A stretch of DNA of 64,000 nt from the NCBI GenBank assembly GCA_029891345.1, contig CM057000.1:139856163-139920162 (forward strand), read 5' to 3'. Every line of letters begins with the position of its first letter. The stretch's first letter is position 1. The position numbers and the translations under genes were made by a program. Below the pieces are notes generated by a model that had not been told where the DNA came from, did not search any database, and was given only the letters and a program-made list of their open reading frames with translations. Of the stretch, positions 51,455 to 62,146 are shown piece after piece. Origin of the DNA: Dryococelus australis (Eukaryota; Arthropoda; Insecta; Phasmatodea; Phasmatidae).

Positions 51455-51625
51455 TACTAACTTTCCTGAAGCCCAGCCAAAGTTCTACTTGTATGATATT
51501 CGTCCGCCTCATTCAAACAAAGCTTAACGGTGTCTAGAAAATTGCACCAATGAGACAACGCATCGCATTCGTGAGCACTCAGTATGATAATAATTTGCTT
51601 AAGAACTATTTGTTACTAAGCATTA
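51455..51625 (+). repeat. interspersed repeat family R2, copy 2
   Basis: ctttcctgaagcccagccaa, agttctact, gatattcgtccgcc, aaacaaagctta and cgcattcgtg follow the order seen at 5400-5650. Confidence 0.65.
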
Positions 51626-52049
51626 CCAAAACACTGATCTTCAACCCAGTTCATATTCACATTAGTTATAAAGAAATTTGCCTCGCAGACGTTTTCCAGC
51701 ATCCTCTTGTAGTCACCGATTATTTGTATATTTTTAAATTATAAACTTTAATGCAAAATAAAACGCACGTTGTATGAAAGTATGCTATAATATAGTTGTA
51801 TCATAACACGCTAGAAAATAAAATCAATGCATTTATTTTCTGCTAAGTTTTCTTTTATTTGATGAGCTAGTTGAAATGCCTATTACTATTTAAAACAAAA
51901 CGCACTTTCTGACGATCTTACCGAAACGAAACGAATACTAACAGCAACTCCGTAGCCACAGGGGATAACTGCAAATGGGTCTCTCGCTTCTTTGACTGTG
52001 ATGACTGGAGACATGCAGATTTCGCGGTATTATTTGAGGATATTTTAAA

Positions 52050-52310
52050 CTCCAAACATTCGTACTTTTGCAATAAATTTGTCATTGGACCATACTTTAT
52101 TGGACACGCCCCGGGTAGCTCTGCGCCAATAAATGAACTCTTCACAACTGTGCAGTCCAACCACGTGTATTTCACTCAGAATGGGAGTGACTTCACGTCT
52201 ATGCGGCAGCCAATAGAGAAACGACGCCGGCTGCAGTATATACAGTACTGTGAAGTTTAACCTGATGCCAAATAATAAAGCCAATTTTGCGGGTCTCTGG
52301 TGATGACTCA
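52050..52310 (+). repeat. interspersed repeat family R3, plus copy
   Basis: Best-preserved copy: gtcattggaccatactttat, gggagtgacttcacg, gcggcagccaatagagaaa and tatacagtactgtgaagttt. See 32925-33494 for the inverted pair. Confidence 0.8.
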
Positions 52311-52507
52311 CCCCGTGAACCTGGCGAGGCAGGAAGTCTGCGTTCTTCCCGGCGATATCTGACAGCTCTTTTGTAAAATTTGCCCCTGCACGATCTATTT
52401 TCAGGATATATTTCGTTTGTTTTGGCTTGTCTGTTACAGATAGATATATACCACCATAGGCTTTTTTTTATAAGAATATTACGCTCTCTTCATGCCCCGT
52501 TGAGGCT

Positions 52508-52647
52508 TTTTGTAACATTTCGAGGCACGAATAATGTGGTAGGACCCATGCTAATGTTAATTACACACTTGGTGGAAGAATACACAACGTGAATGGCAGT
52601 AGATCTTAATCAGGGCTTTGAAAAGTGCTCAGTTTGCCATGGAAAGC
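52508..52647 (-). mobile_element. TTCACGGTAAAGTGAGC MITE, truncated
   Basis: agtagatcttaatcagggct then ttgaaaagtgctcagt is the right portion in the orientation of 9366-9778. It ends in a mutated terminus (ttgccatggaaagc). The left half is absent. Confidence 0.75.
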
Positions 52648-52923
52648 GAATCATGAAAGTAATGATTATACATACAGTTATGTTCCTTTGTCGAAGGCCT
52701 TGAATGTGGAAGATAAAGGGATAGGAAGTGGAAGTAGGTGAAATAAATTTTAAGAAATAATTTAAATAAAGTTGGGCTTGAGCCAAGTGTACTAGAGTTA
52801 ACCTGTTACATCTATAATAAGTTCTGATTTGATAGAGGCCACTGGAGTGAAGGGAACAAAGGAAGAAGTAGTTCGGAATGACTAAGTTAATTCATATTGG
52901 AAGGACTGACCGGGTCTCCCACC

Positions 52924-53190
52924 ATGGACACACTAGCTCCTCCGCCACTGCCTGGACCCCTGGCAGCGCTGCACGCTGCCACACCGCCGACTGCGTCTTC
53001 CCTGGACCTCGTGGCCCCGTCCATACTTCTCACCCCACCGCGTGTGTTAGTGACGTGCATGATTATGATTTGTCCCCGTCGTGCCCCGTGGGGGGAGTTC
53101 GCTGAAGGAATTTTGTGCTTAATTCAAAGTTTACTTGGTTTGCCGAAACCACATATTCCTTCGTCCTCGGCGCATTTCTTTCGTGGTTAA
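52924..53190 (+). CDS. possible first coding exon, 88 codons
   Basis: An ATG in near-ideal vertebrate/insect context (cccaccATGgac) opens a GC-rich frame in AT-rich DNA. The predicted start is Pro/Ala/Leu-rich (MDTLAPPPLPGPLAALHAAT), a composition seen at the disordered N-termini of many transcription factors. I recognise no domain. If it is a real exon, the frame should leave through a donor before the stop at 53188. A GTTAGT donor-like site lies near 53044. It may simply be a GC-rich chance frame. Confidence 0.3.
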   Translation: MDTLAPPPLPGPLAALHAATPPTASSLDLVAPSILLTPPRVLVTCMIMICPRRAPWGEFAEGILCLIQSLLGLPKPHIPSSSAHFFRG

Positions 53191-54300
53191 CTGATAGCAA
53201 TTCTGGTTCCGTGTTTGGCTTTCGTGTTTGAAAAACTTATATATGTCCACGTTACTTGCTCTTGGAGATTTTTGAAACAAGGCGCACGATGGGGCTCTCG
53301 CAATTCGTATTATTTACTTGGTTATAACACGGAAGTGAAACCCCTCCGTCCACGACTGATTGCTGGGGGGTAAAAGGAGAGGCGAAGAGTCTGGAGCCCC
53401 CGTCGCTACTTGGACAACATGTGTGCGGCTGGAATTGGCCAACCCCTCGTCCCTTCAGGGTTTCCAGTTGTTCGTCACCTGACACAATCTTATACTCAAC
53501 ACAATTGGTTTAGTATAGGAAATAATACGACATTACGGCAGGCGACTAAATAGACGTTAAAAATTATATGAAACAACACATACTTAAATAAACATTGTTA
53601 ATTAAGGTAGCAGCCACGTATTAAATATACACAATACTATAGTGAGTTTATCACAAATGATTAAATAAAAAAATACTTTAAGGCAAATAGCTATATTTGG
53701 CCTATTCTAGCACTTAGTTTTGGATTTTAGTTTATATATTCAAAACTGGCTTCATATAACCGAATTTCTCTAACACGTATTTCCTTCAGTTCTCACTTAT
53801 TTCAAACCAGGCGGCAGCCTTACTAGTAACTGTTTGTTACGAGGGTTAATACGTCATTATTTTAAGTAACAAACTAAGTAAACCAACATCAGTAAGAGAA
53901 ATGTTTCTTTAAATTAATAATAGCAATGTTAAAACAGGGAAATTAAACCCAGAAATTAAATAATTCAATCTTAATAGTTTAATAATTACACTGGATACCC
54001 TCCGAAGCCACCCCTAAAAATGTCCAAAGAATCTCGTCTCGGGTATTCCGTCACTATATACGTAAACCATTCTACCCAAAGGACTCACTTTTTTTTATAA
54101 ATATTTGTGATTAAATTATTTTGACGCTGTACCACGTTAATACATTTAATGTATAAGTGCCTTTAAAAAAACGAACTATTTTGTTTTTGGGGGATAAAGT
54201 TAATATTAATCCTTGGTTTGCATGTAAACAGTACTTCGTATCAAAAATGCTTTACACGAAAGTTATAGAACATTAAAAAACCCTATCAGGAGCACGTATA
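53191..54300. other. no supported gene
   Basis: A GC-richer stretch at 53330-53470 has a 77-codon minus frame with no motif. The rest is AT-rich. Confidence 0.5.
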
Positions 54301-54505
54301 GGCTGTTCGCTGTCAAGTGAGCACTTTTTTTGTGGTCTTGTTACATTTTCCTTCAGTCATATTTAATACTTTACGTACCTTTTTAAATAAACATTGCCAT
54401 GTAAGTAATAAATACAGCGTGTATATTCCACAGCATTTGGAAGTTAAAATCTAAAGCTAAGATAAATAATACTTATTGACTATTATTCCAAATGAGAGGA
54501 CAATT
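54301..54505 (+). mobile_element. TTCACGGTAAAGTGAGC MITE, short subfamily, right end lost
   Basis: Left end ggctgttcgctgtcaagtga. The interior matches 8440-8673 up to gactattattccaaatgaga. The right TIR is missing. Confidence 0.8.
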
Positions 54506-55747
54506 GATTCTACAGAAATATGTCCCCACAGTACAGCGCAATACAACGCGCAACGCATCATCATTTGACGGATCAAGGTCAAATACTTTGCACAATGTGA
54601 TTGAATTGTGACCCGGAAATTTAGAAAAAAAAAAAAAAAAAAAACAGACGCAGCATTCTATAGCATATTTGCTGCATAATAAATATAAATATTAAAGAGA
54701 AAGAAATCGTGCGCCAGGTTTTCCGTCTTTCCCATTATTACCACAGTTAACAGAAATGTTTACAGCACAGTCATCTATTTTATTTAGACATCCATACCTC
54801 ACGAAGATGTATAAGCCTTAGAGAATTTTCTAAAATAATCATATAATGCAGTTTTCGCTCGTGGTTTGAAAACACTATATTTAGCAGTTCAATTAATATT
54901 CGTCACATTATTTGAAACTTTAATAAAAGTTGTGGTATATCTTCAATGGCGCATATGAGTAATCTTTTGTGGCTTTTGTGTAAGTAAATTACGTAAGTGA
55001 ACAGATTTAGGAAAATTGCCTCGCAGAATTTCACCTTATATGAAGACTAGGCAATCAGTTTATTGTCCTGAAAATACACTTATTTCCAAAAAATAAAAAA
55101 TAAAAAATTGCAACCATTAAATAATGGCGCGAGTAGAGCGAAGGTTGCCACATAGTATCGCCATAGAACGATAAGGGTCGCATTTGCGTTTACTGGGGTT
55201 TGCTTGCACGGATATGCCTGCCATTCGAGGACGTAAGCGCCCCTCCACCATTCATAGATTTAAGGCAACGAATAAGGGTGGGTTTACGATTAAATACTGA
55301 ATATTTAAGAGTTGTACTTATGAATCGTTAAGTATATGGAAAATCAATTTTGCAGTTAATGATCGATATAGCAATGCGAATTTTCGGATACTAGAGCAGC
55401 CAACGTAACCTGGAAAAATGGGAAAGAGGGTAGATTATTAACATATATTTAATTATTCGTGGTTACTGCTTGTGTAATAAATTTGAAAAAATTTGTTATC
55501 TTAAAGAAGGTAATACCGATGCCAACATTAAGCATTTACGTCAATAAATTTTCAGAATGTTAAATGAAGCGAATTCAATAACCTCCTCCAAGTTATAAAA
55601 TATTACCTCAAAAGCTTATTTAGATAAAGCGGTACGCCTATAACATAATTCATTGCATGCGATTTCACGATACTACATAACCTTAATCCAAGATTTAAAT
55701 AAAGTTTCCCTCCAACAACACATGTCACTAGGTTCTGGTTACTTCGT
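54506..55747. other. no gene seen
   Basis: AT-rich sequence with an A-run near 54625-54643; nothing recognised. Confidence 0.5.
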
Positions 55748-55794
55748 CTTGACTTGTACTTAAGATATAAAATATAGCGATATCTTAAGTCAAG
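55748..55794. repeat. 47-bp hairpin
   Basis: cttgacttgtacttaagata is followed after a short loop by atatcttaagtcaag. The stem is about 15 bp with one insertion. Confidence 0.7.
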
Positions 55795-56078
55795 ACCGTC
55801 ACGACCCGCAGACGACGGTCAAGAACCAATACCCTAGAATACATTGATTCATATCCTAAGCACACGGCACATATATTCTGTTAAGTCACATGTGAAGTGT
55901 AGGGCTTAAGGACTTAATAGCAGTGCGAGAGACAAGAGCTACTTCACTGAACCCGCAGCATGTCCCGGCGTCACATTCAATAAGCACAGCTGAGAGAGGC
56001 CGCATCGCTGGTATCCGAGGTTGGATTTTTCGGTACATTACTGGCCTCTGGTATCGTTCTGCCTACACTCTTAGTGCG

Positions 56079-56636
56079 TTTAAGGTAACATTTCAATCCG
56101 GATCGAACCTGGAGTGGACTGATTAATTCAGTTCAAAATGTTAGTACAAACACATCCGTACTGGACTGAAGTAGGAGTGGAGTGAGATAATCCAGTCCAT
56201 ATGTCGAGGTGGACTGGATTGTAGAATCCGGATTGAAATTTTACTTTAAACAGAGATCGAACTGAAATTAGAACAAAGAAGGAGTGGCCGCCATATTGAC
56301 TCGTTAGTTTGGTTATGTAAGAGGTTTGATTCATTCTGAGACTAGCAAAATATGTTTTTTTTTAAACTGAAGCGAAATATAAATGGCCACGAAGGAACTG
56401 AGAAATATTTGGACGGAGAAATATGTGAAATTCATTTCAAATTATGTTTGTTTTATAGTTCTGCAGTCGCCAATAGAGTGCTTCTTTCCCGTTTCAATCC
56501 GCCTTCAGTCTTGTTTACACTATAGTGCACGTTCGAAACTTTACCTTAAACTCTTATTGTCGGTACGAGTTCAATCAGAGTTCGCCACAAGTTGATTCCA
56601 ATCCGAGTTCGATCCAGTCCGAAATTTTACTCTAAA
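56079..56636. mobile_element. 558-bp palindromic TIR element
   Basis: The left end tttaaggtaacatttcaatc then cggatcgaac is mirrored at the right end (gttcgatccagtccgaaatt then ttactctaaa). A second inverted block lies inside (near 56225-56250 and 56535-56555: aaattttactttaaa and aactttaccttaaa). There is no transposase; it is a foldback/MITE-type element. Confidence 0.75.
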
Positions 56637-56957
56637 AGAACTGTGCGATTCGGTGTTGGAAGCAGTGGAAACAGGAGGGCACAAACACATGTAGAGAAGT
56701 CTCGAGTCAACCCCGGCGGACCACCTGCAGGGACAATCGTTTCATCGTGCTACAGATTGTGTGCACTCCACCGGCGTAGCTGCGCACCATCCAGGGACAT
56801 GTTACGACAGCTGGGGATACGCCTGTCTCTGGCACCGGATTCGGATTCGCCCGGCCGCCATGTTGTTGCGTCACCCGACCGCCATCTTTTTCCCCTTTTC
56901 CCTAAAACAAATTACCCTTTTCCCTTAAAAAAATCCCTAAAAAATTCAAATTTTTCT

Positions 56958-57020
56958 CGGACCAGGCGAGGAGGATCAGCGACCCAGGGTCGGACAAGCG
57001 AGTGGGATCAGCGACCCAGG
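56958..57020. repeat. about 32-bp tandem repeat, 2 copies
   Basis: ggatcagcgacccagg occurs at about 56973 and 57005 within repeats that start cggac-aagcga. It lies just outside the left TIR of the 57145-61638 element. Confidence 0.85.
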
Positions 57021-57144
57021 TGATTTTGACCTTTGCCCCAAAAATTCAAATCATTCAAAGAATTCCGAATAAATTCACAAAAAATTCCGAAAAAATTATT
57101 ATTAAAATCATTAAAATGTATTAAAAAAGTATTAAAAAATACTT

Positions 57145-57478
57145 AAATTTGCCAGAGGTCACCCCTAACCCATACTCATTACGTCATCTTGGTAGGCGAC
57201 CACCATCTTGGTATACATCACCCATATGTCATATCGGAAGCCAATGAACATGATCTTGACCTCATGACCTTGAATGACCTTGAAAACCAAAACTTGAGAA
57301 AGACGCATAAAAGTCAGCAAACCTAATATATTACAGACTACTGCGACCATGTTAGATGAATACTACCTTAACCCTAACCGCATGACCTTTAATGACCTTG
57401 AAAATCAAAAGACTTGAGAAAATGCATAAAAATCAGCAAGCATAATATATTACAGACTACTACCGCCATTTGGAGCAT
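57145..57478 (-). repeat. left TIR, about 118-bp tandem units
   Basis: catgaccttgaatgaccttg at 57263 and catgacctttaatgaccttg at 57381 start two units exactly 118 bp apart. Each continues through cttgagaaa, gcataaaa-tcagcaa and taatatattacagactact. The reverse complement matches the right TIR. Confidence 0.85.
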
Positions 57479-57655
57479 GCGGAACATGTTGAGCATGTTG
57501 AGCATGTGGAGCATGAATAGCATGCAGAGCAGGTGGAGAATTTGGAGCATGCAGAGTATATGGAGCAAGTGGAGCAAGTGGAGTGATGGAGCCAGTGGAG
57601 ATATGGAGCCAGTGGAGAGATGGAGCCAGTGGAGTGATGGAGCGATGGAGTAAGT
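57471..57655 (+). repeat. 9-bp-period minisatellite, ORF-compatible
   Basis: Units such as agcatgttg, agcatgtgg, then gagcaagtg and gatggagccagtg repeat with a 9- to 15-bp period. Because the period is a multiple of 3 over much of its length, an 80-codon frame (57414-57653) stays open and spells a Met/Ser/Trp-rich repeat. I read it as a minisatellite, not a protein. Confidence 0.8.
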
Positions 57656-58930
57656 GAAGCTGTTTCCTCTGTGTGTTAATATTTTTCAGTATCGGTCCTT
57701 GTTAGGTACTTCGGACGATACAATTTTTCCTTGTTAGGGGTTTCGAACGATACATTTTTCATTAGTGTCTGTATGGTTCTGTGCCTGTGTGCTAATTTCT
57801 ATCTGTACTTATTAATATTTGTCAATGCAGGTCCTATAATCGTTAGTCCTATCATTAGTTCATCGTTTCTCCTTAATTTTTTCATTGCTGGTGGGCTGTA
57901 TACTTCTGCTTTTTTTTTATAGGGAGTGCGTTAGCCTGAGGTAGCTCATGAATGGGCAATGCAGGGACTTCTATATATCGTATTTTCTCTGTGTGCTAGC
58001 TTTAAAGATGTTTGAAATGATTTGGCTTTTTTCATCAGTATAGTACTATTCTGTGTATAATTTCTTCCATCATATACGATAACGAGTAGAGTTTTTTTCG
58101 TTAGTATTGTGGGGTGAATTTTGTTATGCTTGTATAGTAACGGAGCTATTATTTTCGTAAGTATTGTACCGCGTATTCCCCGTATGTCTCAGTGTGTGTA
58201 TTTTTTGGCTTGTGTGTGTTGTGTCTGAGGTACAGCAGGTGTCGTACCTGGACCTCCTGTTATCATATATGTTCTCGACTGGGCTAGAGTTCCCCGGGAT
58301 ATTACAGTTTTACATGTTACTTCAATATGTGGTCGCTCTCTGTTGGAACACAGTGTATTCTAGACTTTATAAACCATTATAGCTGGTGTGAAGCCGTCTC
58401 TGGAGCTCAGTTCTCAGCACGTGCCGTCCGGGCCATGGACCAGAAGTTTACCTCCGTCAGGTGTTCTGTGAAAATTGCTTACGATGCAAATACCTCCGGC
58501 CGTCCAAGTCTATAGAGAGACGACTTTCGCAGCGGCCTGCCTTGAGCTGCGCACTTCCTTAGATTCAACATTCAATTACGTTAGTACATGCAGCATATAT
58601 GTATTTGTGGTGGCTGAAGCCTCTCGTACTTAAAAATATAACAAACCCGAGTATGTCTTTGCAATGTAACAACTAAAAAAAATATATACCTATACTTTTT
58701 TTAAACATATATAAAATAGCTGGTATAATATTTTTTTTCTTTGCCAATAGGTGAACGTGACTCAAGACACTGGATTTTTTCTTCTTCAAATTTATTTATT
58801 TACACACAATAATATTACAAAGTATCTTCTCCGAGTTTTAATGGTTTATTGCTAGCAATTTTTCTTTCCTTGTTGTTTTTTTGTTTAGTGCTTGCACGTG
58901 AGTGGCCAGATACAATCACGTGGCAACTCG
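57656..58930. other. element interior, no gene recognised
   Basis: T-rich with short frames (62-72 codons at 57731-58515). A repeated cggtccttgttag/ggacgataca-like block lies near 57695-57755. Nothing supports a protein. Confidence 0.5.
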
Positions 58931-58933
58931 GTG

Positions 58934-59035
58934 ATTGGCCGGTTAGCGTTTGGTTGGTTGGGGTTGCAATACGATTGGTTCGACGTCACCATGCTTACGA
59001 GTATATACGCAGTAGTGAGGTTCGCTGAGAGGCTA
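58934..59035 (+). promoter_or_regulatory. putative RNA polymerase II core promoter
   Basis: A TATATA box lies at 59002-59007, with inverted CCAAT boxes (ATTGG) at 58934-58938 and 58974-58978. The expected start would be about 25-30 bp past the TATA box, leaving a leader of roughly 90 nt before the ATG at 59119. The arrangement is positioned correctly for the zinc-finger gene, but the boxes are short and unverified. Confidence 0.5.
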
Positions 59036-59118
59036 CGTTTGACAGCAGCTTCCGTGAAAGGTGGATCCTCTTGGTTAGCTCGTGCCTCTTCGCATCAAAG
59101 TCTTATTCTACATCTGTA

Positions 59119-60350
59119 ATGTCTTCGGGTACTCCAGAGCTAATGGTGGCTACGGCAGTGCCATGGACTTCTTCGGGAGTGGTGCCAGCAGTGCCGTTGA
59201 CTTCTTCAGGCATGACACCGACAGCACCAGCGACTTCTTCGGGTGAGTCACCTACAGCAGTGCATCCATCAGCATCGCGACTCAAGACAACAGTGTGGAG
59301 ACTTCGATGCACGTACTGTGATGAAGCCTTAGCGACCAGCAGCAATGTTAGACGACACGAAAAGCATCGATGTAAGATGAACCCGCTCCTCATGGCATAT
59401 AAGTGCGAGAAGTACCTTCGCCTGTTTGCTCGTACTGACAAACTTCACCAACATTAGAAAATATGTAAAGAATTTGTTCCTCCACCAGCACAACAAAAAG
59501 ACGTATTGTCACCGCCGCAAACCTGTGATGAACTTACAAGTACTGCTTTGTGCAATGGCGATGTAAACATATCATCGCTACCTTGTGCAGTAAGTGAGGA
59601 TGTGTATGGGGATGGTACAGAAAATTCGCTGTCGCTATCGGGTCGATCGTGCCGCTACTGTGGTAAGACGTATAGTAAAATATGTCATGCGCGTAGGCAT
59701 GAGAAGAGTGGCAAATGTACGAAGAAGACACGATGACCTTATTTGACTATTAGCTGTTACAATTGTCGGCGTAAGTTCATGTGTTATGGAGTAAAAGATG
59801 TTCCAGAAAATGTGCGACTTGAGATACATGACCGCCAGAGAACACAATATTATGAATCGTATAACGAACATCCCAAACAGTGTAAAACTCGTGTTCGGGA
59901 ATCTGTTCGCCTGTTCTAGGCAATCCTAATGCCAATGGATTTTTCCTGAAACAATCTGCATTCAGGGGCGTGTTGAAAGATTACATTATTCCAAATCTGA
60001 CAGTTTTGTCGAAAGATATTTGCTCGTTCTTGACAAGCATGAAACGAAATTTAATAAACCAACTTACAGAAGAGATAGAAAAACAAGGGTCTCTTAAAAT
60101 ATAATATATGGCTAGAATGCAATTATACATAACTTGAACCGATGGACGAAGGTATCAACAAGAGGGCATTCAAGACTTATAATGTACCTCTCTAAAATGC
60201 ATACGACATCGAAAATAGTGTAGAAGATAATATACAAAAGGTATGTCATGAGGAAGAAGAAATGATTTTGAAGGGGGGTTCGGGCTCGACACTCGATTCG
60301 GTAAATCATCTGGTGCTAAGAACGAGTGAATACCAACCTCTTACGAAATA
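59119..60350 (+). pseudogene. zinc-finger protein of virus-like element, broken
   Basis: From ATG 59119 the frame gives a Ser/Pro/Thr-rich N-terminus with three TSSG repeats at 11-14-residue spacing (33-42 bp in DNA). A first zinc finger follows (C64, C67, H80, H83 or C85). A second finger has lost its second cysteine (CEKY) but keeps H110 and H112. A TAG at 59455-59457 then interrupts; the same frame resumes with another CxxC...H...C finger (about 59652-59715) and stops at 59734. A shifted frame carries a further CYNC motif (about 59757), another shift leads to QSAF (59952-59963), and a third to GSGSTLDS (about 60270) before a final stop near 60350. The ordered fingers, QSAF and GSGSTLDS signature point to a repeat family I associate with Maverick/adintovirus-like insect elements. 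I infer DNA binding. It is non-functional as it stands. An ATG 48 bp upstream (59071) is in the same frame. Confidence 0.6.
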
Positions 60351-60699
60351 ATGTGATTCCCTCCACTTGCCTTTGAAGAAATCATCGCAAAGAAATGTTT
60401 GTACGTAATGTTTTGTAAATAAAAATATATTTATTAAATATATTGTATTTCAATTTTTTTTATAAAAAATTCCTTGTGCTTTATTTAAAAAATTATTTCA
60501 AATAAAAAATACCAGCATTTAAGAATAAAACAAATCAAACATTAAATATGGTAGTTTACATGTTTTGCAGGAATGGTCAATGTCGCCATTCTGTATATGC
60601 TGATAGCAGGTGGCATAATCGATACTATATATGTTTAGACCATAGAATCCATTATGGAGGGAGTCGAACTAAAGTGAGTAATTGATGGAGCGAATGCGA
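60351..60699 (+). other. AT-rich part of shared tail
   Basis: Contains the tail segment beginning gtttacatgttttgcaggaa at about 60552, also found in the other copy (about 45870). Contains no gene. Confidence 0.6.
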
Positions 60700-61035
60700 A
60701 TAATTAGCGCAAACCTATACTTTAAACACATACACAAATATGGCTGTGTCCTGGTCATACATAGGTGATGTAAACATATGAAATGTAATATGGCTGTCGC
60801 CCGAAGGTGAGATGCAAACTATAAAACAAATGACAGTGAAAACATGGAGGAGTGCATCTAGCAATATGGCTGTCTCCCAACATGGTAGCCGCCAGTAACA
60901 TACAAATAAATTATGTACAAAAGGACAAATATGGCCGTCGAACGAATGTGAGAGAGACAGTAACATATAAACAAAGATGGCTGCCTCCAGTAGCATGTAA
61001 ACAAATTACGAACGGAAAAATATCAAGATGGCGGA
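60700..61035 (+). repeat. tail with six same-strand ATGGC motifs
   Basis: ATGGC at 60740, 60790, 60866, 60931, 60977 and 61028 with steps of 50, 76, 65, 46 and 51 bp. Each sits in an aa(t/g)ATGGC(t/c/g)g context. The later ones (aaagATGGCtgcc, caagATGGCgg) resemble Pho/YY1-type sites (GCCAT). Surrounding blocks such as gtaacatacaaataaatt / gtaacatataaacaaag / gtagcatgtaaacaaatt show degenerate tandem repetition. Confidence 0.6.
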
Positions 61036-61224
61036 ATGAGTATAGGTGGGAGGAGTGGAGGCGAGGGAGTCAGTCGTCTGCTGCGGATGAAACAAATGTG
61101 ACTAATGGTAGTGCTGGGGAGACCTTTGGAAATACAAGTTTTTTTTAAATTCATTTTTTATATTAAGAAAAATACATTTTTATGCATTTTTGGGTTTTAA
61201 AGGATTTTTTGGATTTTTTGTTTT

Positions 61225-61638
61225 CAAGGTCATGGGGTCAACGTTGAGGTAGTCTGCATCTAATATGGTGAAGTAGTCTGTAATGTATTATGTCTGTTGA
61301 CTTTATGTATTTTTTCTAAAGTGTTTTATTTTCAAGATCATTCATGGTCATGGGGTTACAGTTGAGGTAGTCTGCATATAATATGACTGTAGTAGTCTGC
61401 ACTGTATTGTACTTGCTGAATTTTATGCATTTGTACTCAATTTTTTTTTTCAAGGTCATACAAGGTCATGGGGTTCAGGTTGTGGTAGTCCGCATCTAAC
61501 ATGGTGGTAGTAAGTAGTCTGTACTGTATTAGTCTTGCTGACTTTTATGCATTTTTCTCAAGTATTTTTTAAATTTTCTAGGTCAATCAAAGTCATGGGG
61601 TTAAGGTTGAAGTCGTCTGCATCTAACATGGTGGTAAA
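61225..61638 (+). repeat. right TIR, 108-127-bp tandem units
   Basis: Unit starts caaggtcatgg (61225), caagatcattc (61333), caaggtcatac (61451) and ctaggtcaatc (61578). Each runs through gtagtctgcatctaa, a (tg)ctga-ttttatgcat block and a T-rich end. The last unit is cut short by the MITE at 61639. Confidence 0.85.
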
Positions 61639-61800
61639 GACCGTTCACGTTAAAGTGAGCACTCTGGAAATCAACCTTTGAAAAAAAAAAAAACACCGCC
61701 CGCAACAGCGTATGTATAACCATGTGTGTCACCACACAGGCTGGGGATGAATACACCCAGTTATGTTGGCAGTGAAATGAGAAAAGTAGTTCTACGAAAT
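61639..61800 (-). mobile_element. TTCACGGTAAAGTGAGC MITE, left half
   Basis: gaccgttcacgttaaagtga is a diverged family end. Then cctttgaaaa, caccgcccgc and gaaaagtagttct follow in the order seen at 9366-9500. The right half is missing. It truncates the virus-like element's right TIR. Confidence 0.7.
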
Positions 61801-62146
61801 AACGCGGTATTGCAAGTGTAATGTTTAAATTTATGGCTACATGAGCTGTTTGAAGTTAATTTTATACACTTTAACGTAATTATTGGCGTAAAGATAGTGT
61901 ATTTACTGTAACTCATAACTATAATGTGTCACGTGATCGGCGCAATGGTCAAAACCAACAGTCCGTTGTTGTGGTTCCATCATGCTTGTTGCTTGGCTTT
62001 GCTTATGAGGTAAACTACAAATTTGGAAACTGGAAGTTGTTGTGTTTTAATATTTCTCATTTATTTTCCAGCTTATCTGCAATCAGCATAGTTTTATTAT
62101 AGGCCGTATAGTGTTTAATTGTGTTGTATTGATTTTGTATAAAGTT

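Larger units (their letters stand above)
57145..61638 (+). mobile_element. virus-like/Maverick-like element with repeat-array TIRs
   Basis: The left end (57145-57478) and right end (61225-61638) are inverted and each consists of tandem units of about 108-127 bp. Between them lie, in order, a 9-bp-period minisatellite, about 1.2 kb with no recognised gene, a core promoter, a broken zinc-finger gene and a tail shared with 45680-46620. The right end is cut by the MITE at 61639. The zinc-finger gene class with a central QSAF motif is one I associate with Maverick/Polinton and adintovirus-like insect elements. There is no polymerase, integrase or capsid gene, so this copy is at best a non-autonomous remnant. 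Confidence 0.6.
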
